From NCBI GenBank assembly GCA_963070105.1, contig OY718803.1, forward strand, positions 5,748,507 through 5,812,506: a stretch of DNA of 64,000 nt, given 5' to 3'. Of this stretch, positions 23,099-35,777 are shown one piece after another. Source of the stretch: Litomosoides sigmodontis (taxonomy: Eukaryota; Nematoda; Chromadorea; Rhabditida; Onchocercidae). Every line of letters begins with the position of its first letter. Position 1 is the first letter of the stretch. A program made the position numbers and the translations under genes. The notes beneath the pieces are model-generated. The model was given only the letters and a program-made list of their open reading frames with translations, had not been told where the DNA came from and made no database searches.

Positions 23099-26000
23099 CT
23101 AACTACATCCTGTATTTCCGTTGCATGTATCATTCATTAATTGAGCTTTAAATTCCGCAGATAATTTCACGCTGTGACATTCTTCATTCTCGCATATTCT
23201 CCTCAGTTTTACTTGTTTTTGTTTCACTTGGCTAAATTTCTGTTGGATCTCGTCTACAGCTCGAATCCAAGCAGTCTCTGAACGATTTCTGTTTCTAAAA
23301 TATTCCACCATTTAGTTGGTAATTCGCTTTTTTTTGCTGTTCAGAACCATAAACTATAACCTTAACTTTTAATTAGCAGCGGCTTATTGTTCTGAAAAAA
23401 GCACTTAGATTAATTTCCAAACAATGAGCTAATCATTGAAAATCATAAAACTGATTATGCCCAATACGACTGCTGCTATCATAAAGAACTGAAAGGAAGA
23501 CCCAAATTTCACCCAGATATTTCGTTGCCCGTTTGTTGAACTAGAACGTCAGCAACTCGCTTCAGTTCGTGGATATCATTTGCGATACTCCTCTTTACAC
23601 CAGTAAGTGATGTTTCTTCCCAACACCTTCCTAGACATTCACCATCGAGTCGAAGCGATAACTCATCAAGGCGTTCATTTACCTATCGACCATCAGAAAT
23701 CAAGACAGTTTCATACAGAGAGAAATTCATTAAGGATTGTAAAATGAATTACCTTCTGAACAGTTGAATGAAAAGCAGCAACGATACGAATTTTCGTTTC
23801 TTTTTCGTTCAAAGCATAACAAAACTTCCGCCAAATTAAATCCAATCTTCGGTTCAATTTCAATCCGGGCTGTACGTCCATTCTCAACGATCTCCTTAAT
23901 ACGAGCATCACTTGACATAACTGCTTACCATATCCATATGTGCTCTGCAAAATACGTTCACACGTAATCTTTAATTGAAAGTAGGCAGAAACACTAAAAA
24001 ATGAAATTAAAAAAGTCCTAAATAAACAACCTTATGAAACCATTCAGCAAATTTTTAGCAACACTGATCCCAGTTGAACTTGTAATAGGTGGAAATAATT
24101 CAGTTTCTATTTGCTAATAGAAAAGCTACTGACTTGTGCAGCTTCTTCAAGTTTCAATCTATTTTCTTGCATGAGATGTAATTGTTCAAAGTCAGACGGT
24201 ATCACATTATATCCATTTATCAATGTTTCGTGAAGTTCTTCAATCCAACGAATTGTCTGTAATATATTTCAAAATTTCGGAGAACATTCCAATGCACAAT
24301 AAAATTGCAATTTTTTGATAGTTCACTGAGAAAAATGCAATTTAATAAGGTAATAACCTGTTGGCCATCTTCCTCACATGTGTAAAGCTGCAAAATTTGA
24401 TGAATTTTTAGTCTTCGAACATTTGCTAACTTCTGACAACGTCGCCTTCGACCACGTGATTCTTCCAATATTTCTCTGCAATTTATTTGATGAATTCAAA
24501 TAGTTATCAATGAGTGCAAGTTGAAAGGAATATTGCAAATTTATTAGAATAAAGATGATATGTAGACAATAGAACCTGATCCGTGCAATACCCACTGAGT
24601 AATCACGTGTGATCGATCTGCCTACTGAATTGGATTCGTCAACGGAAAGGTCATCAATGAACAATACACCACTAGTAATCAAACGATGGTAGGTTTTCTC
24701 TTAAAAAAGAATTATAAATTCTAATATCGAAATTGCAGAACTATGAAATTTGAAATTGCACTTTTATGATGAAGGAGGAGTCATATATCAATATTTAATA
24801 CCGATAATGAAACTGAAAATGAAATACCCATTTCATCCACTTTAGCTTCCATTTCAGTTCGATCTTTCTCGGCACTTGCAATATCGTTCGCTTTCACACT
24901 CGTGCACAATGCTTCCAACAACAAGTTTGTTTTTCGTGAGAACTAAAAATCCCAACTGTCACTGGTTTTTTTGTAGTATTCTGTTTCATGAAGATTTTCA
25001 GGTTTTTCCTCCAATGCAAATGCATCTTGCCTGTACATTAAAGTCAACACATAAAACTCAATAGCAGTTCGATTCCAAATTGGCAATTAATCAAGGAAGC
25101 CTTAAAGAATGAAAGTCATACATCGGTTAGCAAGCGATAGAAGTTAGCTGAGCGCAAAACGACTTCCTTTTGACGCGCGACGCGTGTGCAGAATGCATGA
25201 ACCAAGTGCTGCATTTTGTTAAGGCTTTGTTGTAGTGTCGATGCATATATTGGAAATTCATGTTGCAGCTTACGTCCTATTGTCAGTAACTCATGTGACT
25301 GTTCTTCTACGTCCTAACAAGATTTATAAATCGTTTAAACCACTAGTCAATCAATTACCAGTTTATTTATATCAAAGGTCAATCGTGGACTGTTGAAATC
25401 ATTTGCTAGAAGAGGACAAATGCAAAGAAGACACTTTCTGCGTTCAACATTTCTAGAAACAAGAATACGGAACGAACTATTGACTTGTTTTCCAATTGAT
25501 TGTGTTCTTTCAGTAATTGCTTAGCGTCGTCGTATGATTCACCGATTTCGTGTAAGGTCAAAAGCCATCTCTCACCAGCGTCCAGAATCCAATTCATCAA
25601 ACTATGCATTCCCTCATTATAATCTTCCATCCACTTCAACAAGGTATTTCTCTCTTCCTCATCTACCATTGCTGCTGGCTTCTCCTTGAAATCCTAAAAA
25701 ACCAAGCGTGTGATGCGAAAAAATCTTTCCAACATGGCTTAGATTTATATGAAACTACAACACTCAAGTCATATCAATTTTTATCAAAACCTATTCAATA
25801 TTACTTAAGAAGTAACAGGCTGGATTCACTAATTGAATTAAACTAAGGTGGAAAATGAATAACAATGAGAGCTTGATTCTGCGCAAAAAAAGTCACATTT
25901 CGAAGCACTATTAGCTGGAAGGTAAAAAAATAAGGAGAAAAAACTGCTTCCATCAAGTAATCTTCCAAAACCAACGCTTACTTTTTATTCAACAAATGAA

Positions 26001-27758
26001 ATTTAACACACTTTAATTTGTTTCGTCAGCAATACAATATATTGCGAAGCACTTTCCCAATCGTCGTTTTTCAGCGCTTCTCTTACTTCTGTTAATTCAC
26101 TTAGTAAATCATTTCCTAAATGAGTAACTGCGCAGGATGTTTGCTAATGCCTCATAATTTCCAAAAATTTCAATTTGAGCTTAAACTTATGATAAAGTCC
26201 TTTTTCCTCCCATTCATTGAATTAGGTCTAATAGCTAAAAGCTTTCGCATTTCTATTGCAAAAAAAACAGGAAAAGACCCTCCTTTAAAAACTATTCCTG
26301 CGAAAATGTTTACCTGCTTTGAAAAATTCGTTTAAACTGAAATCATCCTCTTCGAAAGGTTCTCCACCGCGCTGGCCATGCCTTTTGCTACTTTCCACCC
26401 AATTTTTCGCTCTCTTCACACAATTCTCAAATTTCTTGAACACATTTTATGTAAGAGAAGAAGAATATCGAAACTAAGAAGTTATATTATTCAGTATAAT
26501 AAACAAAAAAGAACCTGTCTAAGTATAATCCATGAATATGGATCGTACTTCAGAGTGCCACCGAGCGTATCTGGTAGTTGCGCAACATCTATGAAGCGTG
26601 ATATCTTATGCAGGGAGATTAGGGTGCACTACAATAAATTTAAATAAAATATCAAAAAAACGATCCATCTTTCATTCAGTATCTTTTTTGAAAATATTCT
26701 CTAGGTGAACATCATTTCAAATGATGACCTTAGTAGCACCCGTTCACTTTAAAACCAACGCTTACCTTGAATTGACAAGTTTTTTTGATAAGCTCAAAAT
26801 TAAGCTTTTGTAGATCTAGGAATTTCTCCGGCTGAATGACAAGTGCAGATCGAATTTGACCATATAATGCTTGCTGCAACTGGTTATATGCCTTATAGTG
26901 TTCACTTGCTTTGCACGATCAATGATAACTGTCCATTTGTTCATTTGTAGTACGTTCGTACTACAATTTAAACTTAATTTAAAATTAATTCAATTTTAGT
27001 GACAATCAAGAAAGATGAACAAATTCACAAACCTGACATGCTCGCAATACGCCACGTACATACCTTACAGTTGCTTTGCGCCCATCGATGACAACTGTAA
27101 ATCCTAGTTTGAGAATATTCTCGCCAGGTATTTGGGACAGGTAACTAATAACTGACACAAATTCCTCGTAACTCGGACTGACTACTTCCGTGCCTGAATT
27201 CCGCACAGCATTCGAGATAATTGGATAGAAATTAATGAGTCAGAATTAGCAAGCACGCTGGTTTCAGTTGTAGTTACGCTTTTTGTTAATCAGGAAATTA
27301 TGAAAGTCAGTTTTATGAATGAAACAAAATTTTTTACCATTTTAAATTTTGGTCTTGTAAAGTTATGAAAGGAATTAACTTATTGCAATAGAAAAACTAC
27401 AAACTGCAATTTTCCATTTGTAAATTGCAGGATAATTATTTATAAGTGATGTAAAAGAAACTGTTCAATGACGGAAAAATAATGAAAAGAGCAGTAAAAA
27501 AAGAATGTGTAAAAGCAGTACCGAGCTGTTTACTGTTACAATCCATAAAAAACAGAAGTGGTGATCCCGAACGATCATGACATCCTGGAAAACATTCATT
27601 TAGGTGCTGGAGAAATAACGACTGGCAACTCAATTTTCCTCTTTTTGGAGTCAAAAATTTTCAACTGAATTCTTCGCGCTACAAAATGCAAAAGTTTAAG
27701 GTTCACCGGGCAAGGCAATCAAAGATGATTCGATCAGATGTCGATCCTTCTGTTGCAT
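23099..27758 (-). CDS. SESTD1: SEC14 and spectrin-repeat protein, SESTD1-type, 17 exons
   Basis: Exons: 27758-27707, 27584-27522, 27193-27033, 26873-26766, 26628-26515, 26434-26314, 26115-26012, 25693-25485, 25389-25359, 25313-25122, 24942-24828, 24699-24576, 24475-24358, 24256-24134, 23944-23753, 23682-23513, 23294-23099. Phases close to 730 residues; human SESTD1 is about 700. Residues 1-170 are the lipid-binding SEC14-like (CRAL-TRIO) domain: ALPGCHDRSGSPL, LGFTVVIDGRK, VIQPEKFLDLQK and DVAQLPDTLGGTLKYD follow the SESTD1 order. Helical spectrin-like repeats fill the rest, with the diagnostic LANVRRLKIHQILQLYTCEED and STYGYGKQL near 500-570. SESTD1 binds phospholipids and TRPC4/5 channels in mammals; the role here is inferred. 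No RhoGEF domain follows, so it is not Trio/kalirin. Exon 9 is only 31 bases. The start ATG sits 33 bases after an unpaired acceptor. Confidence 0.88.
26887..26937 (-). repeat. Decayed copy of part of SESTD1 exon 3
   Basis: Within intron 3, a stretch reading ACAGTTATCATTGAT then GCAAAGCAA resembles the exon 3 stretch at about 27070-27108 (ACAGTTGTCATCGAT, GCAAAGCAA). In translation it gives TVIIDRAK against TVVIDGRK. Frame and flanks differ, so it looks like an old local duplication rather than a used exon. Confidence 0.55.
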
Positions 27759-27789
27759 ATTTCGAAGAACTGTATTGGCAAGCTATACA

Positions 27790-27791
27790 CT
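27790..27791 (-). promoter_or_regulatory. Unpaired 3' splice site upstream of SESTD1 ATG
   Basis: GTTATTTCCAG ends here, about 31 bases before the ATG, with an in-frame stop between them. So it marks a leader splice, either a trans-spliced leader or a non-coding exon. Confidence 0.45.
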
Positions 27792-30341
27792 GGAAATAAC
27801 ATGGCAAAAGTATTGTTAGAGCGTTGAAAATTATCTGGAAATCATGACGCTAACAAACGTCTATACAAACGTCAAATCAGACGTGTTTCAAAGGCTTACC
27901 GATGAAAACGATCATCCACGATCGTTTGCGACTTCACTTCTGCAACTGCTTAGAGAGTCTTTCAATGGCTGTCAATATAATCCTTTGCGAGTGAAATTTC
28001 TTCCCCAGTGATTATTCTTAGCTATCAGGCATCACAGCTTCAGCCCTATCATTATCAGGCTGACAGAAGGCGTCGAACACACACACACAACGTTCTGCAT
28101 GCTTTACAGGTAACCTGCAATAAAGGGTTTGAATCGATGAAACAAAGACAGAAAACTTTTCAAAGTAACATTTGAATAGAGGAGAGGAGTAGTAGGGAGT
28201 GGGAATGGGAAGAGAGTGCAAATAGCGAAACTGTCAACAGAACAGAGGAAGTGGGACAGCAACAGCAGTCTTACCTGTGGCCTTTTTGTACTTCGCACTT
28301 CTTCAACTGAAAGGACGACTTCTGCATGAGCGATGGTTTCAAAGGTACAGAAAGAACCTTTTTCAATTCATCGAGGAGAAAAGAAAGAAGGAAGGGAGGA
28401 AGCATCATCAGCCGTGTCGTCTTTCCCTTCTCCATTCCTCTTCCCCTTCTTGTGCTGCGCCACCGTAGTGGACCGAGAACTTCACCTTCCGATTATGTCA
28501 CGTCACCGGCAATTAGGGAGATTGCTTATCGGCTCAATTAACGAACGCATTAATCGCCGCCATTGGCGGCATGTCTGATCTGATCGGAAACAATGTTCGT
28601 CTACCTCATCATCCAACACTCACTGCAACTTACTTCATTCATTCTTACCCTTCTTCATTCTTGCATGCAGCGAGAAATTTTCCCTTTAATTTAGTTAAAT
28701 TAGAGCATATTTCGAAATAAGCTAATTGTCGATCACTGATGAAGGCTGAAGCAAAATTTATTTCATTTAGAAAACGACTAAATTTCGATATTTCTCCTTC
28801 ATATGCAATTATTCTTATGTAATATTCGACAGTGACATCGATCCGGTCATCTCTTCCAAAATGATGATCAAAAACAGCAGGACCTGTACCAAATTTCTGT
28901 TCATATTTGAAATGTTTTAAAACTGTTATATGCTAGCAGTTAAGTTAGCTTAACGTTTTTTCTGTAAAATAAGAAGCAAACTGTTCACGCTCTAATATTA
29001 CTTGTGCAGTAGAAAGAACAGTACACCTACCTAGATATTGACTTAATGTCTAGGTAAGTTGCTTCTAGTTAGTAACTTTCATGCTCCTGAAAGTTGGATA
29101 AAAGTAATATTCAAAATATATTTTTGATAAAATATGCTGTGGGGTGAACAAAAGACCTTTTGATTGAGTTCTGCTTGCATTTATATAGCACAAGTGTGGA
29201 AGACGACAACTGCGTCAGCTAGTCATGAATAAATCATACAATGGGGAAACCGAAAATGAGTAATTTGAAATCACTTGCACGCACACAACTTCTACTTAAA
29301 AAATTAGGAAAGGATGAATAAATGCTAAAAGCAAATCATACGAAGTTAATCATTCAAATTTCAAATGTGCTGCTGCAAGATTGATTAGGGAGGAGGCAAA
29401 GAAGAGAATCTAAAAAATTTAAATTTTTCCCAAAAAGATTTGAAATGATACCTTCAGCTTAATCGGCAACAAGCCGCTCATAAAACCTGTTGAATTATAA
29501 GAGTCAATTTAACCAGAAATTTTATATCTTGGAGTGTTTTATTTACTTTTGAAATTTCTGTAATTTATGTAAATCAGTTTTAGGATTTTGATTTTCCATG
29601 TGAGAAAATTTAGAAAATTTTTCAAATGATATCCACGAAGTGAGCGAGTCGCTGACGGACTGTAGAAAAATATAGAAGGATAAAAAGGATGGATGAAAAA
29701 ATGAAGTTATTCCACTTAAAATGGTCTTGCTACTTCAACTCTACGAAGGATGGATTGTATTTATGCTGAAAAAGGGGATTTTTATTGACATTAGTGAATT
29801 CATCTTTTTAAATCGTAAATTACCGTACTTTGTCAACAGTTTTCAAAATCACTGTAATTATCTTCCATGCTATCGAGCACTTTCGTTTCGTTTTTTTTGC
29901 CTCAAGTTAACACTTACTTTCCACGTTTTCCCGCAGTGTTTCAATGTGTAACCTTCTTTACTTTTTACTTACACTCCGTTAACCGTCACTTTTCCCTATC
30001 AGTAAGCAACCTTCGATTCTATCGCTCCTTGCGATGTTAATTTCCACAGTTTCTGCCTGCTTTTTCCATTTCGGCCTGGAAATCTTTCCCCATTGACCTA
30101 AAATAGTTGCACCTGTCGATTTTAGGCATGCGTGCAACTTCCATTTCAACGCTCTTTTTGCAAATAATAAAGTGCAGGCCAGCGCAGGCAGCTTAATGTG
30201 CTAAATTTTGCGGCAGGTTTCGCAGAACAACTTTTATCTGCATTCTTTTAATATCAAAAATACTGTTTTAAGTGAAGGCCTGAAGAGTGCAGAGTGTCTC
30301 AACAACATCATTCGCGTGTATTTGGGGTAGGTATTGGATGC

Positions 30342-30362
30342 GCCGAGGAGAGGAACCTCGGC
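30342..30362. other. Short perfect hairpin
   Basis: GCCGAGG (30342-30348), a seven-base loop, then CCTCGGC (30356-30362). A 7-bp GC stem is unusual in this AT-rich DNA. Function unknown; it may be chance or part of a structured RNA. Confidence 0.35.
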
Positions 30363-31131
30363 ACTCATTAGCTACCCGAGACAGTTACTGGACAAGTTCA
30401 CGCAAACTACCGCTCATGGCTACTGCTGATGCGTGATGCGTGTAGGAGTTGCTAATCAATGAGTGAGTGATTAACGTCACTCAGCTAGCCACCCCGCGAC
30501 TCCCATTCACCTATTGTATCGGTATTTCTCGATTCTCGAGGTGCCTATCTCTCCCCCTCTTTTATCCAGCGACCAAAAAACACATGCAAACATTTCAACT
30601 GCAAATGTGGAGGAGAGTTGAGCAATCGTGGAATCGATCGGGTGGCAGTGATATTGCTGCCGGTGCTTCCTCGCTTCTTCCCCTTTTCATAACATCGGCA
30701 GCGGCATTTATCATCCATCCTTTTATCTCTTCCACTCTTACTGTCACGTCGTTCTGTACTCTTTTTTTCTTACCATTAAAATTAAAATCAAAATTGTGGT
30801 ACCCAATTGTACAGTTCCATTAAATCTAGTATCATTTTTCTTTTGAATAATTACGGCTGTGTTCTGATTTGAATAAATAAATATCCAGTCTTACACCCAC
30901 TACGCCTTGTATTCAAATCGTTCCACAGTCCTGCAGTAAGGAAGAACTGTGCTGAGTAGACACACACCTACCTATGCCTATGTCGTTTCCATCACAGCTG
31001 TTCGCTGTTCTGATTCCTCTGCTTGTATTTTATCCATCGCCACTCATTAATTATTTCATGCATTTGCGCTCTACGGCAATAACTGTTTTATGGAATTTAA
31101 TAAGTGGCCTTTTTGATAAATGCTTTGTTGC

Positions 31132-31133
31132 AG
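31132..31133 (+). promoter_or_regulatory. Unpaired 3' splice site before H2A ATG (SL trans-splice candidate)
   Basis: TTTGTTGCAG ends at 31133, 13 bases before the ATG at 31147. No 5' exon was found. Confidence 0.55.
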
Positions 31134-31146
31134 AGAGGGGCCTTTT

Positions 31147-32018
31147 ATGGCGGTGTTGGATGGCTTACTTGCAAAAAAAGAAGACAAGTCGAGCGTGTCG
31201 TCTTCATCAAATACGAGAAAGGTAGGAAGGTTTCGAGCTGCTTTTCCGCTGATGTCAGTCACATATCATCAGATTGATGATGGCGCTTATATGCACGAAC
31301 CGCGTCGGAGATGGAATGCACACTGGACTAAATTACAATTGAAAAAAAGGAATTGCAGAATAAAGGAGGCCGACCTGCGGCTGGAAAACGAGGTGGTGGA
31401 AAAGCCAAGAAAATGAGCAAGTCGGCTCGTGCTGGACTGTTGTTTCCTGTAACCAAATTTCATCGGTTGCTGCGGAAAGGCCGCTATGCGAGACGGATTT
31501 CTCAGTCCGCAGCTGTTTATTTGAGCGCTGTTATCGAGTACCTTTCTGCTGAGGTCCTACATTTCCCTCAGCTATTGGAAAGTGTTTAAACTTGCAACGG
31601 TTCCATGCCTGCATTCTTCAAGTCTGTGCTACTTTCGATTGTTGTATTGCAGATGTTGGAATTATCAGGGAACGCTTGTCGGGACAACAAACGTCAACGA
31701 CTGATCCCACGTCACATCGTGCTTGCTATGAAGAATGACGAAGAGTTGAATCAGTTCTGTGCTCGGGTCACCTGTCCCGGTGGCGGCGTTCTACCATTCG
31801 TACATCCAGTGCGCATCTTTCATTTCGATCATAATATCTAGACAAGAAGGAACAAAATTTCGAAAGCGTAATTATATATCTGTAAATTATACAGTTCGTG
31901 CTGGCATGGTGACGCAAAGTTTTCTCTTTAGGCTTTGTTCGCAAAGGGTGCAAATTCAGTACCACTTCGACCAGTGCGGCGTACCAGCACCAGTTTGTGT
32001 GACCCCGGAACGACATAA
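31147..32018 (+). CDS. Divergent histone H2A variant, 4 exons
   Basis: Exons 31147-31221, 31359-31553, 31653-31808 and 31932-32018, all phase 0, give 170 residues (canonical H2A is about 130). Exon 1 encodes a Ser/Lys-rich 25-residue extension with no H2A counterpart. Exon 2 starts a basic tail ([18 protein letters not shown]) and the H2A fold ([19 protein letters not shown]). Acidic-patch residues are kept: IEYLSAEMLEL supplies three Glu, and NDEELN supplies the Asp-Glu-Glu. The L1 loop is changed (RISQSAAVY for the usual RVGAGAPVY). The C-terminus after [10 protein letters not shown] is unlike replicative H2A, lacks the KK ubiquitin site context, and has no SQ motif and no macro domain. Introns plus sequence imply a replication-independent variant, perhaps germline or sperm, as known for C. 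elegans HTAS-1; that is inference. No histone 3' stem-loop was seen. Confidence 0.85.
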
Positions 32019-33575
32019 CCAGTGACACTCCGTTCTCTTCCGTCTATTTTGGCCCTATTTCTTGGTTGCGTCATATAGGAATCTTTTTAGAAGAACTTCG
32101 TATCATCCGTTACTTGCGGAAGAGTCGAACCTCTGCACCGCTTGATTTTTTCTTAAACTTTTAAAGTTTTAATTTTTAATCCAAATGGGTACTGCACTAT
32201 TGCTCCATAAGTCTCATATTATATCAAAACAAATTTGTATTTCTCATTGCCTCACTCCCACTCCCCCTTTTCAGTTGTGATTTTATTTAATGTTATATAT
32301 GTACATAAATGTGTTAAACTTCGATCGTATAGCGACGTTCTGGCAGTAGTAGCAAGCATACAGAGAAGAGAGTATTGCATGAACTGAGTCATAAGCTTTG
32401 CAATTCTTTTTATTATTTTATAACATTAAGGTGAATACCGTCAATATTATTAGACTTTATTTCTTAAACTTTCAAAAGATACATCCATCTTTGACAACTA
32501 GCAAATCATAAACGATGAGGATAGGAATACATTTGGCGAAAAAAGACAGAAGTACCAATTAAGTATTTCAAAATGCTCCCCCTCCTGGTACAATTTTGGA
32601 CGAATTTGTAAAATTAATTATGTGTTCCTACAGTTGTCAAACGAATTCCCTAACTTTTTCTCCTACAAATTCAGGCAGGTGGAGATTGCCTTTAGGAAGA
32701 GAGTAATGTTAAGTGAGCAAAAATAAACACTGTTCTGTAACTTTAACAAATGTATTCTTGTGAAAGCTTAAGAACAAAAATGAAAGTATTCAAGTGTTAG
32801 GTGAAGGATAATTAAGCTAGAGGAAATGGTTATTTAATGGAAATTAACTTTTCGAAAGACTTCCTTAAATTCGTTGATGATACGGGGATTACTTTACAAA
32901 TATTACAGACATAACTGCGTTACAGAGGTGATTGTTCTATTAGGTCAATTACAGTGCTACGACTAAGGCATGAGTATTACCATCTCTGCCTTAAGGGTAT
33001 TGGCAAAACGATCCTTCACCAGCTTGTTTTACCTTTTACTCACTTGTTAAGAACCAGTAGAAATATTCTGAATAAGGAACGAAAAGATGATCCTGAATTA
33101 AAATAGCAGCTGATCTCAAACTTAGCTTTTCTTTATCTTCAATGTTGCATCGGATAAGCAGTCGAAATTTTATCCGCCATAAATTTAACAAATTATATTT
33201 CCATAACAAAAAATAACTTCTAAAAACCTAAAACACTTAAAGTTCAAGTAAATTTTTTGTTGCAAATCATTCAATTAGTTGTGAAAGAGCACTGTGTTCT
33301 ATGACGTCCTTTAAACGACAACGAAATCGCATTAAGTTGTATAAGTATACGATTTACAATCATAAAAATTTATATCATGCAAAAATAGTGAACTACTTTC
33401 TACTTCGAAGGAAAAACTTAGCTTTTTAACGGGAGCAATCGTTAATACGGACTGCTACGCAAAAGCAAAGTTCCTTCAATTTCATGTGCACAAGATGTCT
33501 ACGGTGCTTTGAAGAGAATTCAAATGCATACTTTCTGCTGCAAAAATTGATAAAATGAATATAAAAAAGCACCGA
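32019..33575. other. Convergent 3' flanks of H2A and OSTC
   Basis: AT-rich and free of plausible exons. It should contain both polyadenylation regions. Confidence 0.45.
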
Positions 33576-34453
33576 TTAGCCAATAATACCTTGCAAATAA
33601 GATGGCATCTTAATTTTCATGAACAAACGAGTGGCCAAGAAACCTATGGTAACACAGGCAAAACCGAGTCCCAACATCATTACTCGATTTAGCTTAGGCG
33701 TTAGCGGATTATTACATCTATCCAGTATGATAAAACCAAGCCCTGAAAGAGGTGAGAATGGATGACAGAACCGATGCCTGAAATATAGATAACGAAACTG
33801 TACGCTATTTAACAATGTGTCTTATAATCCATCGCAGCCAATGTTAGTGCTGAAAAACTTGGAAATGTTACGAGTGGGCAAATATTTTTCAATGCTCAGT
33901 AAACAGAACAAAAATTACCGCCTAAAGAAAACATAAAGCTTGCAGCCAAGCCTTCCATAATATACTGCCCATTTACTCGATACTGCATTATAGCAACTGG
34001 TCTCGCATTACCTCTCTCATCAGTGGTTTGTCCTGCAACGAAACAATTAAATGAGAAAAGGTGATATAAAAGCCAAACGAAATAAATAATGCACTTACCG
34101 ATGCTTGGAGGTTCATTAATAATATCATAGATGACACCTCCAGTCACAAAGAAATAGGTCATCATCACTAGTGCGAATACTTGCATTGGCGAAGGCATCT
34201 GAAAACAACGTAAACACATCAACAACATGAATCCGCAATATTTCTGCACATAACACACCTGTAATGCCATAAATCTATGACGACTCACTGTAAAGCGACT
34301 GCAGTAAAACCAATTCATCACAAATACATACTAACAAAAAAAAACGTGCCAACAAAACAGTATCGAACAAACCTTCAGCCATCTAGGAGGTAATATTTTA
34401 ACATTCGGAGGGTCAATAAATGTGAACAGAAGGGCCTCTAAGACGGACTCCAT
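33576..34453 (-). CDS. OSTC: Oligosaccharyltransferase complex subunit OSTC, 4 exons
   Basis: Exons 34453-34373, 34198-34099, 34032-33919 and 33742-33576 encode 153 residues (human 149). OSTC (DC2) is a small ER-membrane subunit that links the STT3A oligosaccharyltransferase to the Sec61 translocon for co-translational N-glycosylation. Hallmarks are [59 protein letters not shown] and [10 protein letters not shown], in family order, with three hydrophobic segments (about 30-50, 82-105, 118-140). The N-terminal exon ([16 protein letters not shown]) is less conserved, as in other species. An unpaired acceptor lies 15 bases upstream of the ATG. Confidence 0.95.
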
Positions 34454-35777
34454 AGGTTCTTGAATAATCTGCAATCCTTCGAAACACAAATCATGCTAGT
34501 TACTGGTCAAGAAAATATCTTTATAATATAGCTGTACAAGCACATGGAGACAGCCGCAATACCTTCGTAAGCTTCTACATCTATATAATAAACGCCAATA
34601 AAGATATCACATGATCAAATCATATTCTTCACTAAGATGTCCTGGAATCTGAATGCGATAGTATACTTTACTGCCTTATTTCCTCACTAAGACGCATATT
34701 GCAGTAACCAAATGCTAGCATCACTATATCTCCCAACAAATTAGATAGCAGAAACTTCGTACACCATCACAACAGATAAACAGTAGAGAATAAACTGACA
34801 GCTATATTCTCCGCATATTCAGTCATAATAACTTCTTTCATACGACGGGAAGAAATATTTATTTGTTATAAATTGTAGTTTGCAAAGAAACAGGAATGCA
34901 ACACTCAGAAGATGAGAAGTTTCGGTCTAAAAACGCACGTCAACATGTAATGAAACCAGTGCTTGCAAAGACGAAATGAATGCAACAGTAGCACCTGTTG
35001 CATGTTTTTTTAAAAACAAACTTCCTGAAAACATTAAAATGTAAAACTGATAAGTAGATCTGCATTTTTATAGATATTATTCAATGACAACCCATTTCAA
35101 ATGATAATGATACGGCATATTTCAAATTTGGTACGCAATGATATTATCATGTATACAATATGAAAGGAAAATTTGTAGAGAAATATGAATTTTGCTCCGA
35201 ACTACTTTGCAAGCTATACGTAGAATAGAAACATATAAACAAATGTAAAAATGCAGTATAAAAAGATATCGTTCAAATTTAGGAGCATGGAGATACTGCT
35301 CTAGTGTACTATAACGTACATCAACAAAAGAACATGACCTACTCGGTGATTTGACGGAAACAAATACGTGACTATATATTTGTGTTTGGTAGTTGCACGA
35401 GATGATACTGACTGACCAAATTATGCATTGGTAATCGTACAATATTCGGCGACTGTACTCACACAAACATCATTGCAAACATCATACGGTTATTTTTATC
35501 CACAAAATTATCCCAAATGACAATCAAATGTCAGTTTTAATGAAATGAATGTTACTTGCTTTTACAACAACTTCGGTTATTTAATTTAAACACAACGATA
35601 TTTTTTCATTCTTGGAAGGAAGAAAAATATGAAGATGCAATGATATATCACGACTTATTCAACATGAAATGATGGTTATGGAAATGGTAAATGAAAAGGC
35701 ACATACTTATATAATCTCTGCTAAACTTCCCTTACAAAAACTAATCCTGCAAATTAAAACCTAATCTCTTTGTAGTT
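34454..35777. other. Intergenic between RPIA 3' end and OSTC 5' end
   Basis: Holds the OSTC upstream region and the RPIA 3' flank. A 114-codon frame at 35122-35466 (minus) lacks splice and family support. Nothing else was seen. Confidence 0.4.
34469..34470 (-). promoter_or_regulatory. Unpaired 3' splice site before OSTC ATG (SL trans-splice candidate)
   Basis: GATTGCAG ends here, 15 bases before the start codon at 34453. No upstream donor exon was identified. Confidence 0.5.

Larger units (their letters stand above)
27759..31131. other. 3.4-kb intergenic region upstream of SESTD1 and H2A
   Basis: Divergent promoter region. It contains GC-richer islands at about 28000-28600 and 30300-30830. 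The first includes an inverted repeat GCCGCCA-T-TGGCGGC at 28556-28570. The second includes a hairpin at 30342-30362. A 118-codon frame at 30467-30823 (plus) has no ATG at its start and no family match. No gene is supported. Confidence 0.4.

Noticed and set aside
23099..27758. Trio/kalirin (UNC-73) N-terminus
   Set aside because: Too few spectrin repeats, a stop with no DH-PH exons after it, and SESTD1-specific motifs.
30467..30823. 118-codon plus-strand frame
   Set aside because: Starts without ATG, composition is not protein-like, and no neighbouring exons join it.
35122..35466. 114-codon minus-strand frame between OSTC and RPIA
   Set aside because: Cys/Tyr/Ile-rich translation of AT-rich DNA without signal peptide or splice logic.
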